A stretch of DNA of 64,000 nt from an uncultured Lachnospiraceae bacterium (GTDB lineage Bacteria; Bacillota; Clostridia; Lachnospirales; Lachnospiraceae). Position 1 is the first letter of the stretch. Every line of letters starts with the position of its first letter. A program made the translations under genes and the position numbers. Below the pieces are notes generated by a model that saw only the letters and a list, made by a program, of their open reading frames with translations, did not search any database and was not told where the DNA came from. Below, in pieces: positions 44,451-53,663 of this stretch. The stretch covers positions 78,155 through 142,154 of the forward strand of contig CAMNSD010000010.1 in the NCBI GenBank assembly GCA_946554445.1. The letters run 5' to 3'.

Positions 44451-46482
44451 CGGGATTTTCAACAGATTCTGCAGAAGATGCTTCTTCCGGTGTCAACTCC
44501 TGCCAGGTGGCATAGAAGGTAGCATCCTCGTAGATTGGTTTATACATATCATAGGGGACGCCGTTTTCGGTGATCCAACCCAGAAACAGGGAACTGGAAA
44601 TATAACGGATTGGTACTGGCTCATCACCTGGCAGTTCCCCGTCCTTGATGCAGTAGCGCTGCCATATCTCGCCGTCCACCACAAAAGACAGATTGTGGTA
44701 GCTGGTTCCGTCTAACCAGACTTCGTTTAGGAAATTACGTCTCTGTTCTATAAAATATCTTAAAAATCTGACGCTATTGTCATATTCCATATAATATTGA
44801 TACCGGTTTTCCGGGTTTTCCCATCTGGCCCGATCCATGGCGATGGAGTCGCGGCTCTGGGCAACCAATTCGTCTAATCTGTGATCTAACAGGTCATCGA
44901 GATAGGGAAGGGCCTGCTCCCTGTACATGGTCACCACATGATCATAAAAATCATCCTGGGCGTAGAGCTGTGCAAATAGTTCCGTGGCATATATATGATC
45001 TTGAAGTTTGGTGATACCGATAGGGTTGCTGGCAATCCTGTCCAGATTACAGTTTCCGAAAGCCACATCGTAGTCCCAGATGGGGCCTGCAAAAATCTTT
45101 TTGCTCACGCTGTCGTCCGGTTTATAAAAAAAACTGCTTGTGACACCGCCATCATAATTCTTGGAGATTTCTTCCACCAGGTATTTCTGAGCAAAGGAAT
45201 CCAGGTCAATGTATTCAGAATAATGTCTGCCGATGGTAGGATGGATACCGTCCGGTGCGGCTGCGGCATCCTGAAATTCCTGCATCAGGTCTGCAATATA
45301 ATTTACCTGTTCTTCCGAAGCATAGGCAGGGCTTTTCAGGGTATAGCAATCCCCCTGGCTAGTGATAAAACCGCTGATTTCCTTCTCAAAGCGGTTAGTC
45401 AGTTCGCGCTCCAGAAGATAACCCCCGCTGATGTCCTCTAGGGCAATATCGGTTGCCACCCACTTCCTGGTGCCGTTTTCATTTTCATAACGCCCCAGCT
45501 TATCCAGTTCCCGGGAGTCATAGGCATCATCCACATAATTATCCATATCCTTAATGGCTACACCTTCCTCGGCTACCCGTACTTTTTCTGTCAAATAATA
45601 ATTTCCGTAGTAAGTATGGTTGATATACAGGTCTATCATTTGTCCCTCTGGCACATAATCCATGTCAAGCGCCATAGCCAGTTCGGACACTATCTGATTG
45701 CGCAGCTTCGTCTGGTCGTAGCCATTAGCAATCAGATTCCATGAATTGGACGAACCGAATCCAAAGAAATCCGCCGCTTCTTGCAGTTTGATCTGATAAG
45801 GTTTTTTGGAGAGTCCCCAGGTGGAATTTCCCCGCCCGCAAATAGATTTTACATTGCCCGTATAAAGAGACTGTCCTTCTTCGTCAAACAGGGCGGCGGA
45901 GCCGGTCTCCTCGTTGCTCTTGTCTGCATTGATATAGTCCATGTTACCGGATCTGGTGGTAAGCGACATCACGGGCAGGGACGAGGAGTACATAAAAATG
46001 ACTGATTTGTGCAGGAGAGCATTACCTTCCGTATCCACCACAGAAAGTTCATAGGGCATTTCATCGGAAATACCGCGTAAAATGTCTGTTTCCGCAATCT
46101 GCACGTCATTGATATAGATATTGTTATTATCACGGTCTTTTAGGATAAGCCCCATGTCCTTGGCAAATCCTGGAAGAAAGAAATAACATGTGCCGGCATT
46201 ACTCTGCCATAAGGTAACTTGAAATTCCGGGTGTCCGTCTTCTAGAGAGAGGATAATTTCTGGAAGCGGTTCCCCGGGATCGGTATCCAGCGCCTGAGTT
46301 CCTGTCCCGTTATAGGAAGTGGAAGGATTAGGGGAAGCGTTTTCGAGTGATTGGTCCAGAAAAATATCGTCATAAAGATTTCCATGTATATGCCCATCCA
46401 ACGCAGGATATCCCAGCAGCACAAGTAATAACAAACTTACCGCCGATACCAGTATCATCAAGGCCTTTTTATTCTGTTGCAT
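44431..46482 (-). CDS. CotH kinase family protein, membrane anchored
   Basis: A 683-residue protein with one N-terminal membrane helix (about 7-28). After an N-terminal beta region (about 75-190), the CotH kinase domain (about 210-560) shows GRGNSTWGLSKKPYQIKL, SNSWNLIANGYDQTKLRNQI, GYLLERELTNR and the metal/ATP-site block GPIWDYDVAFGN. A short C-terminal domain with GWITENGVPYD and FYATWQE resembles a Listeria-Bacteroides repeat. CotH kinases phosphorylate spore-coat or surface proteins; the outward location suggests a surface target. ATG 46482 has AAAGGA about 9 bases upstream. Confidence 0.88.
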   Translation of the reverse strand: MQQNKKALMILVSAVSLLLLVLLGYPALDGHIHGNLYDDIFLDQSLENASPNPSTSYNGTGTQALDTDPGEPLPEIILSLEDGHPEFQVTLWQSNAGTCYFFLPGFAKDMGLILKDRDNNNIYINDVQIAETDILRGISDEMPYELSVVDTEGNALLHKSVIFMYSSSLPVMSLTTRSGNMDYINADKSNEETGSAALFDEEGQSLYTGNVKSICGRGNSTWGLSKKPYQIKLQEAADFFGFGSSNSWNLIANGYDQTKLRNQIVSELAMALDMDYVPEGQMIDLYINHTYYGNYYLTEKVRVAEEGVAIKDMDNYVDDAYDSRELDKLGRYENENGTRKWVATDIALEDISGGYLLERELTNRFEKEISGFITSQGDCYTLKSPAYASEEQVNYIADLMQEFQDAAAAPDGIHPTIGRHYSEYIDLDSFAQKYLVEEISKNYDGGVTSSFFYKPDDSVSKKIFAGPIWDYDVAFGNCNLDRIASNPIGITKLQDHIYATELFAQLYAQDDFYDHVVTMYREQALPYLDDLLDHRLDELVAQSRDSIAMDRARWENPENRYQYYMEYDNSVRFLRYFIEQRRNFLNEVWLDGTSYHNLSFVVDGEIWQRYCIKDGELPGDEPVPIRYISSSLFLGWITENGVPYDMYKPIYEDATFYATWQELTPEEASSAESVENPENGSAN

Positions 46483-46506
46483 ATTTATTTTATCCTTTGT
46501 TTTTAT

Positions 46507-46571
46507 CCGAGTCCGCGAAGCGGATCTCGCAATCGAGCTGGCTCGATTTGTTATTCTGCGAAGCAAATTAC
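46507..46571. repeat. Cluster of short hairpins upstream of the CotH gene
   Basis: GAGTCCGC-gaa-GCGGATCTC (46510-46528), AATCGAGC-tg-GCTCGATT (about 46531-46548, perfect) and a small TGC-gaa-GCA follow each other. The double-hairpin layout recalls the element at 1598-1645, although the sequences differ. It lies in the transcribed leader of the CotH gene if its promoter is upstream. Confidence 0.5.
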
Positions 46572-46622
46572 TTTTATTATAGGTTTCTCTCCAAAGTTTC
46601 GCAAGGCAAAACACGAGATAAT

Positions 46623-46651
46623 TTGACACCTCAAGCGAAAGTGAGTAAAAT
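46623..46651 (+). promoter_or_regulatory. Strong promoter for eutH
   Basis: Perfect TTGACA (46623-46628), exactly 17 bases, TAAAAT (46646-46651). Leader of about 75 bases before eutH. Confidence 0.7.
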
Positions 46652-46734
46652 GAAGCAGCAGTTTATGGCCGGGAAATTAGGTAAGACGGCGGCAAAGAAA
46701 TAGATATTATAAGATTTAGAAGGGATAGCAATAG

Positions 46735-47826
46735 ATGAACCGGATATTTATGTTGATTATGGCAGTCGGGGCGATCGTTGGCGGTTTCGACCGGATACGG
46801 GGTAACCGCTGGGGATATGGAGCGAAATTCGAGGAGGGCTTTCAGCTGCTTGGCAGCACCGCCCTGTCCATGGCAGGAATGATCTGTCTGGCGCCGGTAC
46901 TTGCTGATATTCTGGGAAAAGCCGTGATCCCTTTCTATCGGATGATTGGTGTGGATCCGGGCATGTTCGGCAGTTTGTTAGCGATTGATATGGGCGGTTA
47001 TCAGCTTGCCAAAGAACTGGCAGTGGATGCACAGATTGGCAGTTATGCAGGGATTGTGGTATCTTCCATCTTTGGCTGTACGGTGGTGTTCACGATTCCG
47101 GTGGGTATGGGCATGATTCGGGAAGAGGACAGAGGATGCTTTGCCAGAGGCATTATGCTGGGGTTTATTGCGATGCCGGTCGGACTGACTGTGGGCGGTA
47201 TACTTGCGGGACTTTCCTTGTCAGTTTGTATCTGGCAGAATCTGCCGGTATTTGCAATGGCGCTGTTTTTGCTGCTCGGATTGTGGAAGATACCGGAACG
47301 GATGATTCGGGGATTTTGCATCTTTGCCAAAGGAATCCATTTTATCATTACAATCGGGCTGGTACTGGGTGCCGTGGAATACCTGTGCGGCGTAGAGGTG
47401 GTGGAAGGAATGACACCGCTCACGGAGGCTATGGGAGTGGTTGCGGCGATTGGAATCGTGATGCTGGGCAGTCTGCCTGTCACGGAATTTTTGCAGCGGA
47501 TTTTGAGGGAGCCCTTTGAAATCTTAGGAAAACGCGTGGGCATCAATCCGACAGGGATGACGGGATTATTGGTGGGAGCGGTCAGCGCCATTCCTGCTCT
47601 TTCCATGTATCATGACATGGATGAGCGGGGAAAGACAGTCAACGCAGCTTTTCTGGTGAGCGCGGCCAGTATGCTGGCCGCCCATATGGGGTTTACATTT
47701 AGTACGGAACCGCAGCTTTTGGGCGCTTTGATCGGGGCGAAGTTAAGCGGCGGAGCCGCGGCAGTTTTAGTGGTACTGCTGATAGAAATTGCTTTTCACA
47801 GGCAAAACAGATATACTATAACCTGA
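46735..47826 (+). CDS. eutH: Ethanolamine permease-like protein EutH
   Basis: A 363-residue integral membrane protein with about ten hydrophobic helices. Its features GFDRIRGNRWGYGAKFEEGFQLLG, MIGVDPGMFGSLLAIDMGG and FAAH-type 'SAASMLAAHMGFTFSTEPQ' are diagnostic of EutH. The family is linked to ethanolamine uptake. No other eut genes (ammonia lyase, microcompartment shell) lie in the window, so it acts alone or with a distant cluster. AAGGGA is 9 bases upstream. A two-component pair begins 45 bases after its stop, without a terminator. Confidence 0.9.
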   Translation: MNRIFMLIMAVGAIVGGFDRIRGNRWGYGAKFEEGFQLLGSTALSMAGMICLAPVLADILGKAVIPFYRMIGVDPGMFGSLLAIDMGGYQLAKELAVDAQIGSYAGIVVSSIFGCTVVFTIPVGMGMIREEDRGCFARGIMLGFIAMPVGLTVGGILAGLSLSVCIWQNLPVFAMALFLLLGLWKIPERMIRGFCIFAKGIHFIITIGLVLGAVEYLCGVEVVEGMTPLTEAMGVVAAIGIVMLGSLPVTEFLQRILREPFEILGKRVGINPTGMTGLLVGAVSAIPALSMYHDMDERGKTVNAAFLVSAASMLAAHMGFTFSTEPQLLGALIGAKLSGGAAAVLVVLLIEIAFHRQNRYTIT

Positions 47827-47870
47827 AAGTCGATTTTAAGATTACTTTGTATCAAGTTGGAGGTTGAACC

Positions 47871-49331
47871 ATGCGGATAGCAATTTGTGACGATGATGAG
47901 AGAGAATTGCGTCATCTTTCGGAACTGCTTACAGAATATCAGTTAGACCGTAGGGGAAGCATTGACTGGCGTACATATTGCAATGGCACGGACTTTTTGT
48001 GCGAGATGCGGGGCGGAGAGTACGATCTTGTTTTACTGGACATACTTATGCCGGGAATCAACGGATTACAGGTTGCACGGGAATTAAGGGAACGGGACCA
48101 GAATGTCAGGATTATTCTCTTGTCAGCCACTCCGGAATTTGCGGTGGAGAGCTACAGTGTGGGGGCATATCATTATCTGTTGAAACCCACGGATTCAAAG
48201 GTATTATTTCAACTGTTGGATAAAGTGGAAGACGAACTGGCGGTGCAGGATGAACAGGTATTTCTCCTGAAGAACCGGGAGGGCGTTTTCAAGATTGCTT
48301 TTACAAGACTTGAGTATGTGGAAGTCATAAACAAAACGGTTTTCTTTTATTTGACAGACGGCGTTGTCCATGAGGTGAATGGCTCCCTCACGGATTTTGA
48401 GGAGAAATTCTCAGATCGGACGGACTTCGTCAAGACGCATCGGGCTTATCTTGTCAATTTAGGCTGTATCCAGTCCATTGACGCGAATTTTGTTGTGACA
48501 AAGAACGGACATCGTATTCCGGTATCGCGGCCGCGGCGTAAGCAGGTGCGGGATACCTATATGCATTTTGTGCATCAGGCAGAGTTGACTGATGCGGCAG
48601 CTGATACCTATCAGGCAGAGGGGATGGATGAGGACAAAGAAAATGTACAGGCACCCTGGAGAATCCTGTTGGTGGATGATGACTTGGCGGAATATACTTT
48701 CTGGGCGAAAATCCTGCAGGACCACGGCTGTGTGGTAAAGCCTGCCCAAAATGGCCGGGAAGCGCTGCAGATGATGCGAGAGGAAGAGTTCGACTGTGTG
48801 CTGTTGGATGTGCTGATTCCGGGAGAAGACGGTTTTTCTATTTGTGAAAAGATCCACGAGCAGACGGATGTGCCGGTTATCTTCCTAAGCTGTTTGACGG
48901 AAGCAGACAGCCAGATAAAAGGCTTTACCGCCGGCGGTATTGATTATATTACCAAAGATACCCCAATCTCACTTTTCTGGGCGAAGATGGAGACACGCAT
49001 GAAGCTGGCATTGTCGGAGCGTACACAGTTGTGCTTTGGCCCACTTTTGCTGGATTTGACAGGACGCCGGGTACTGATGAATGAGGAGGAACTGAATCTT
49101 TCGCCGGTTGAGTTTGATATCCTATGGTATTTGTCGGAACAGACAGGGCATATTTATACGCCGGAAGAAATCTTTAACAGGATTTGGGGCGGCCAGCTTT
49201 GGGATGGCGGGCAGATGGTGCAGACGCATATGTCCAAGCTTCGCCGGAAACTGGAAAAGGCTTGGGACGGCCATCATTTTATTGAGTCTGTCTGGGGACA
49301 GGGGTATCGCTTTGTTCCGGTGAGCAGATAA
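47871..49331 (+). CDS. Hybrid response regulator REC-LytTR-REC-winged helix
   Basis: A 486-residue protein with two full response regulators in tandem. REC1 is residues 1-122 (CDDD at 6-9, Asp57 in LLDILMPG). LytTR DNA-binding domain is about 135-235 (FVKTHRAYLVNLGCI). An acidic linker covers about 238-262. REC2 is about 263-378 (VDDD, Asp313 in LLDVLIPGEDG). An OmpR-type winged helix is about 385-486 (LNLSPVEFDILWYLS, YTPEEIFNRIW, VQTHMSKLRRKLE, WGQGYRFVP). Two phosphoacceptors and two different DNA-binding outputs in one chain are unusual. GGAGG precedes the ATG, and no frameshift is needed. The kinase gene follows 29 bases later. Confidence 0.9.
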   Translation: MRIAICDDDERELRHLSELLTEYQLDRRGSIDWRTYCNGTDFLCEMRGGEYDLVLLDILMPGINGLQVARELRERDQNVRIILLSATPEFAVESYSVGAYHYLLKPTDSKVLFQLLDKVEDELAVQDEQVFLLKNREGVFKIAFTRLEYVEVINKTVFFYLTDGVVHEVNGSLTDFEEKFSDRTDFVKTHRAYLVNLGCIQSIDANFVVTKNGHRIPVSRPRRKQVRDTYMHFVHQAELTDAAADTYQAEGMDEDKENVQAPWRILLVDDDLAEYTFWAKILQDHGCVVKPAQNGREALQMMREEEFDCVLLDVLIPGEDGFSICEKIHEQTDVPVIFLSCLTEADSQIKGFTAGGIDYITKDTPISLFWAKMETRMKLALSERTQLCFGPLLLDLTGRRVLMNEEELNLSPVEFDILWYLSEQTGHIYTPEEIFNRIWGGQLWDGGQMVQTHMSKLRRKLEKAWDGHHFIESVWGQGYRFVPVSR

Positions 49332-49360
49332 TCTACATAAAAAGGAGGAGGGAGAGGGTC

Positions 49361-51274
49361 ATGAAGCAGCATATCATAGGGTGGCAGCCATTAGCTGTCC
49401 TGACTGCGTTGGTTGTTTTTTACCTCTCTCTTTTTTATATGGATAATAAATATCAAACGCCGCCTCCTTATGGGAGAGCGGGTGTTTTGTCCCTGCAGGA
49501 GGAAACGTTGTCGCGCAGTATGCCCATTTATCTGATAGATGGCTGGCTGCTTACAGATGCGCGTGTGACGAACAAACCTACATATATAGGAGAATATTCC
49601 AATCTGCAGAGAGGAAATCCCAGGGTGTCACCACACGGGCAGGCGCATTACCAGATGACGCTTCGTTATGAGGGAAAGTCCAGGATTGTGTCGATAGACT
49701 TTCCACAGCTCTCTTCATGGTATTCCATTTCCGTGGATGATACCTGCCTGGCACAAGGGGCAGGAAACGCGCAGATTACCTTTTTACTGACAGAGGGCGA
49801 TCATCTTCTATGTGTGGATACCTTTTCAGAACAAGGATATTACAGTGGCATGTATTTTCCACCCGCGCTGGGTACGGAGCAGACACTCTCACGGGTGAGA
49901 AACGTGCAGGGATTTGCCTACGCATTGGCATTCCTTCTTCCCCTGGCGCTGGCTCTGTTTACGCTGTTTTTGTGGCGGACTGGGGGAAGGATCAGTCGCT
50001 TTTTTGCGCTGTTATGCTGCTGTTATGCACTCTATATGTTTCGTTATTTTGTGTTTTTATTTTCTCTGCCGATAGCTTCCTATTGGTTTATACCGCAAAG
50101 TCTGGCGTTGTATGGTCTGTGCCTTTGCGTGGTGCAGCTTACCGCTTTGACTTCCGGCGCGGATGACAGTATGGCGTGGCGGTGGATGCGGAGGATATTG
50201 GCAGCGCTGCCAGTAATCCTGCTGCTGTTATGCCTGCTCATGCCCACTGTGTCCTGGGCAGTCTATATCCATAGTGGTTTGACGGACGCCTATTACATGT
50301 ATACATTTGCCTGTACGGTCTTTTTTGCAATGAAGAGCATCGGGGCAAAGGAATGGGAGAACAAGTATACGTTGGCAGGCTGTCTCATATTTGGGGTGGG
50401 GCTTGTCTCCAATCTTTTGTCAGCCAATCGCTTTGAACCTATCTATTTTTACTGGCAGTTTGAGTGGTGTGGTCTTTTGCTGGTGGTGCTGTTTGGTGTG
50501 ATGATGGTATTGCGCAACCGCCGTATTATCCGGGAAAATGATGCGCTTACCAATCATCTGGAAGAACAGGTACAAAAGCGCACGGCGGAAGTCACACAGT
50601 TATTGGAAGAACGTAAAGCGTTTTTCTCTGATATGGCGCATGATCTAAAGGCGCCGGTATTTGCCACCCAGTCTTTTATTGAAGCTATCCGCAGGAGTGG
50701 GATTGGCGTGGATAAGGAACTGCAGGGATATCTGGATCAGGCACAGGCTAAACAACAGGAAATGGCCAGACGTCTTCAGGGGCTTTCTACCCTCAATGCC
50801 TTTGATAAAATAACGGAGGAAAGGACGAAAATATCCATTCGAGAATTACTGGCGGAACTGGATGCCGTCTATCGCGAGGAGGCTGCGGTCCGTTCTGTGT
50901 ATTTCAGGGTAGAACTCCCTGAGGAGGATGGGTTTTTGATGGCGCAGCCGGAAAAACTCAATATGCTTTTTGAAAATCTTATCTATAATGCGCTGCGAGT
51001 GACACCCCCTGACGGCAGTATTACAGTGGCTGCCAGAACAGAGGGCGGAGAAATATGTGTGACCGTGGAGGATACCGGCTGCGGTATCGCGGAAGCGGAA
51101 CTGCCGTTAATCTTTCGGCGGTTTTATGTAGGAACCAATAACAGGGGTAATGGCACCGGCCTGGGACTGTACATTGTACAGAGCATTGTGACGGAACTGG
51201 GCGGCGCCATAGGAGTGCAGTCTGTTGTTGGCAAGGGAACAACGTTTATGATGCGTTTTCCAAAGAGTTTATAA
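49361..51274 (+). CDS. Membrane sensor histidine kinase (7TM/DISM-like sensor)
   Basis: A 637-residue kinase. A first helix (about 10-28) and an extracellular beta-rich domain (about 35-185) are followed by seven or so hydrophobic helices (about 188-390), a coiled linker, the HisKA dimerisation block with His427 in FFSDMAHDLKAP, and the HATPase domain (about 525-635; NLIYNALRVTPPDG, VEDTGCGIAE, GNGTGLGLYIVQSIV). This is the layout of 7TMR-DISM kinases. AAGGAGGAGGG precedes the ATG. It is the likely partner of the REC2-winged helix part of the upstream regulator. Its stop touches the stop of the convergent surface protein gene. Confidence 0.92.
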   Translation: MKQHIIGWQPLAVLTALVVFYLSLFYMDNKYQTPPPYGRAGVLSLQEETLSRSMPIYLIDGWLLTDARVTNKPTYIGEYSNLQRGNPRVSPHGQAHYQMTLRYEGKSRIVSIDFPQLSSWYSISVDDTCLAQGAGNAQITFLLTEGDHLLCVDTFSEQGYYSGMYFPPALGTEQTLSRVRNVQGFAYALAFLLPLALALFTLFLWRTGGRISRFFALLCCCYALYMFRYFVFLFSLPIASYWFIPQSLALYGLCLCVVQLTALTSGADDSMAWRWMRRILAALPVILLLLCLLMPTVSWAVYIHSGLTDAYYMYTFACTVFFAMKSIGAKEWENKYTLAGCLIFGVGLVSNLLSANRFEPIYFYWQFEWCGLLLVVLFGVMMVLRNRRIIRENDALTNHLEEQVQKRTAEVTQLLEERKAFFSDMAHDLKAPVFATQSFIEAIRRSGIGVDKELQGYLDQAQAKQQEMARRLQGLSTLNAFDKITEERTKISIRELLAELDAVYREEAAVRSVYFRVELPEEDGFLMAQPEKLNMLFENLIYNALRVTPPDGSITVAARTEGGEICVTVEDTGCGIAEAELPLIFRRFYVGTNNRGNGTGLGLYIVQSIVTELGGAIGVQSVVGKGTTFMMRFPKSL

Positions 51275-53368
51275 ATGTTTATGATTTTTGATTGTGATTC
51301 TGCCAGCTTTGATGCCGCCTAGTACCTTTGTGGCCGTTATGGTAAGATAAATGCCTGCTGCAGAAGCCGCCGCTGCAGGGAGGAGTGGCTTTAGCGGGTT
51401 TTTCCCTGAATTATCTGCCGCAGATTGTGTAATTGCGGCAGACTGTGCGTGGTGGCTCTTGGCGCTGTCCGTCTGAATGTCTAAGCTATCTGTCTGCAAA
51501 TCTTTAGTCTGCCTGTCCCCAACATTGCCTATCAAATTGGTTGCTGTATCTGTCTGCCTGTTTCCTTCAGTGCCAGCCGGAATCAAGGATGTACCGGCCT
51601 GTACATTTCCAGTGTTGTCTGTTGATGTCGGGGATGCATCTGTTTGTACATTTCCGTTATTGTCTGCTGGACTCCCGGAGTTGTCTATTTCATCCAGGAA
51701 AGTCTCAGACTGTTCTTCTGTCTCATCCGTAGAATCCTGCGGCAGATGAGGACGCTGTCCCTCTTCCGTGCTGTCATCCCGGCTGCCGATTCCGGCATTG
51801 CCCTGATTACCACCAGCGCCGCCCACACGCAGATCTGGCGGAAAATCATAGGTATCCGGATATGAGAGAATAAGCTGACAGCCGTTGTATACGCCGCCCT
51901 CTATTTTCAGCCCTACAAGAAAAGGCGTAGGCTCTTCACCAGCATATTCAGCGGCCAGATAGGAGCGAAATGGTTCCTGATTCCTGTTTAGTATGGTGGT
52001 ATATCCGCTGTTGGCAGTGGAGGGCTGGGCATCGATTGCATCCAACAGGGAGAGTCCCGAAAGTTCCGTCCATTCAGAATCACCATTCGTCAAGGTATAG
52101 ACTCGAATAGCGGTGGCCCCGGTGGGCTTTTGATCAAAGGCTATTTCCAGGCCATGTATACTGCCTGTCAATACCCCAGTAGGATTTTCATTATCAGGGA
52201 CAACATTTAGGACCAGCACGACTTTGTCAGACATCCACCACTCCGATGCAATGCCGATTGGTTCCTCCAGTGTGAAAGTGCCCATTGGCGTATTTAGTGG
52301 TGTGCCGGCGGGGATCATTATCTCTTCGACGGCGTCCTGCAAGGTTATGCTTTCACCGGCAGTGAGGTCGGATAAGGATAGAGGCTTCCAGGTGACGGGG
52401 CAGTCTATGGTACAGTCGGCAAAGGGCTCTCCTTCCTTATGGAGTTCCACTTGGATAGGGAGTGTATCCGGTAAAAGGGCAGCGATATCCGCAGAAGAAG
52501 CAGAAGCGTTTACCGTGAGCTGATATTTTCCACAATAAAAATGGCCGCCGGAAGTTTCCGTCTTACGAAACATCATCGTGGGTGCAAAGAAGGCAGTGTA
52601 AGTGATTTCCGCAGGGATAGGCATGGATTCTCCGCGTTCAATGAGTGCGGCCTGTGTTTCGTATGTAATGCCGTTTTCCCTGGTGATGGAAAGCCGCAGG
52701 TAGAAATGGTCTATGTCTCCTGCAAGATAGCTTTTCAGAGGTTCAAAATTGTCATAGAGACAGATCTGGTTTTGTAGTAAATCCAAACAATCGGAATCTC
52801 CAAGGAAGTGTAGATCCCATTCGCCATCACAATCTTGCCAGGTTTGCCCATCCAGTGAGGACTGCGGCCGGACAGAGATTGTATCTGGTAAAAATTCCGT
52901 AAAACATCCTCTTACTACGTATCCGCAGTAAATTTTTTCGATAGAAGCGTTGAACGCTGGTTTTTCGTCCGGTATCTGTATGTCGGATAATGCGGCGGGT
53001 ACAGCCATAACCGGCGATTGATTCAGTGTGTTTTCTGATATGGAAATTGTTTTTGGTATGGAGTCTTCATCAGGCAAATTGTCGGAGGTTTCTTCCGATG
53101 CAGAGTCAGGTCTCTGCGTAGAGTCTTCATCAGACAAATTGTCGGAGGTTTCTTCCGATGCAGAGTCAGGTTTTGGCGTAGAGTCTTCATCGGACAATTT
53201 GTCAGAATTCTCTTCTGGTGCTGAATCGTCATTCGTCAATTCATCAGCGTTTTCTTCCATTTCCGGTGTTTCTGATGGTGCTCCTGCATTTACGATAGAT
53301 ATCGGGAAGTTGTATGACATGACCAGTATAGCGGCCAGTAGAAAAGCAAATATTCGGTGTAATTTCAT
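51269..53368 (-). CDS. Secreted repeat-containing surface protein, unknown function
   Basis: A 699-residue exported protein. A signal peptide (about 1-29) is followed by a Glu/Asp/Ser-rich repeat region (about 32-108), beta-rich domains (about 120-480), a long Ser/Thr/Asp/Asn-rich stalk with repeated N-x-GNVQTD/NRQTD units (about 490-640), and one hydrophobic C-terminal helix with basic tail (about 655-690). No LPXTG is seen; NPLKP stands just before the helix, and a link to the class B sortase in this window would be speculative. Membrane-anchored display is likely. It lies between two two-component systems. Confidence 0.75.
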   Translation of the reverse strand: MKLHRIFAFLLAAILVMSYNFPISIVNAGAPSETPEMEENADELTNDDSAPEENSDKLSDEDSTPKPDSASEETSDNLSDEDSTQRPDSASEETSDNLPDEDSIPKTISISENTLNQSPVMAVPAALSDIQIPDEKPAFNASIEKIYCGYVVRGCFTEFLPDTISVRPQSSLDGQTWQDCDGEWDLHFLGDSDCLDLLQNQICLYDNFEPLKSYLAGDIDHFYLRLSITRENGITYETQAALIERGESMPIPAEITYTAFFAPTMMFRKTETSGGHFYCGKYQLTVNASASSADIAALLPDTLPIQVELHKEGEPFADCTIDCPVTWKPLSLSDLTAGESITLQDAVEEIMIPAGTPLNTPMGTFTLEEPIGIASEWWMSDKVVLVLNVVPDNENPTGVLTGSIHGLEIAFDQKPTGATAIRVYTLTNGDSEWTELSGLSLLDAIDAQPSTANSGYTTILNRNQEPFRSYLAAEYAGEEPTPFLVGLKIEGGVYNGCQLILSYPDTYDFPPDLRVGGAGGNQGNAGIGSRDDSTEEGQRPHLPQDSTDETEEQSETFLDEIDNSGSPADNNGNVQTDASPTSTDNTGNVQAGTSLIPAGTEGNRQTDTATNLIGNVGDRQTKDLQTDSLDIQTDSAKSHHAQSAAITQSAADNSGKNPLKPLLPAAAASAAGIYLTITATKVLGGIKAGRITIKNHKHL
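53061..53240. repeat. 60-bp tandem repeat, about three copies, in the surface protein gene
   Basis: Units start at 53061, 53121 and 53181 with gagtcttcatc. Units 1 and 2 are nearly identical over 50 bases and unit 3 is diverged. Each encodes 20 residues (like SASEETSDNLSDEDST), so length changes would stay in frame. Confidence 0.85.
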
Positions 53369-53606
53369 ATATGAGAACGCTCCGTTTTTGCAGATTTATT
53401 TTAGGGTTCGTTAAATGATCTGACTTAATAATTTTAAAATTTTATAAACATATAAAATTCTTGGGTCATTAGACTACTATTCGCGCATTTTGAATTGCAT
53501 TTTGCGCCGCTGATGGTTTTAGGAGATTTTTTTCGGTACAGTATTCAAATACATGGAAATGCACTTTCCCCAATAATATATGGTCTATTTTAGTGAAAAG
53601 ATGCTA

Positions 53607-53631
53607 TTGCGTCAAGGGGGGGGGGTATGAT
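53607..53631 (+). promoter_or_regulatory. G10 tract between -35-like and -10-like boxes
   Basis: TTGCGT (53607-53612), then ca/aa and ten G (53616-53625), then TATGAT (53626-53631). The spacer is 13 bases as written, too short for an active sigma-A promoter; a longer G tract would bring it towards 17. It lies 33 bases before the LytTR regulator gene. It could be a phase-variable promoter or a sequencing artefact. The remaining 53369-53600 holds only A/T-rich sequence. Confidence 0.35.
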
Positions 53632-53663
53632 TCCGTGTAAGAAAAGGGGGAGTGATTGCTGTT

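Noticed and set aside
46650..46703. 17-codon frame starting MKQQFMAGK upstream of eutH
   Set aside because: Its ATG overlaps the -10 box of a near-perfect promoter, and no ribosome site is present.
51269..51420. LPXTG-type sorting signal in the surface protein
   Set aside because: The end has NPLKP and a hydrophobic helix but no LPXTG or clear NPQTN motif; anchoring by sortase cannot be supported.
53061..53240. CRISPR-like 60-bp periodic repeat
   Set aside because: It is continuous coding repeat in the surface protein gene without unique spacers.
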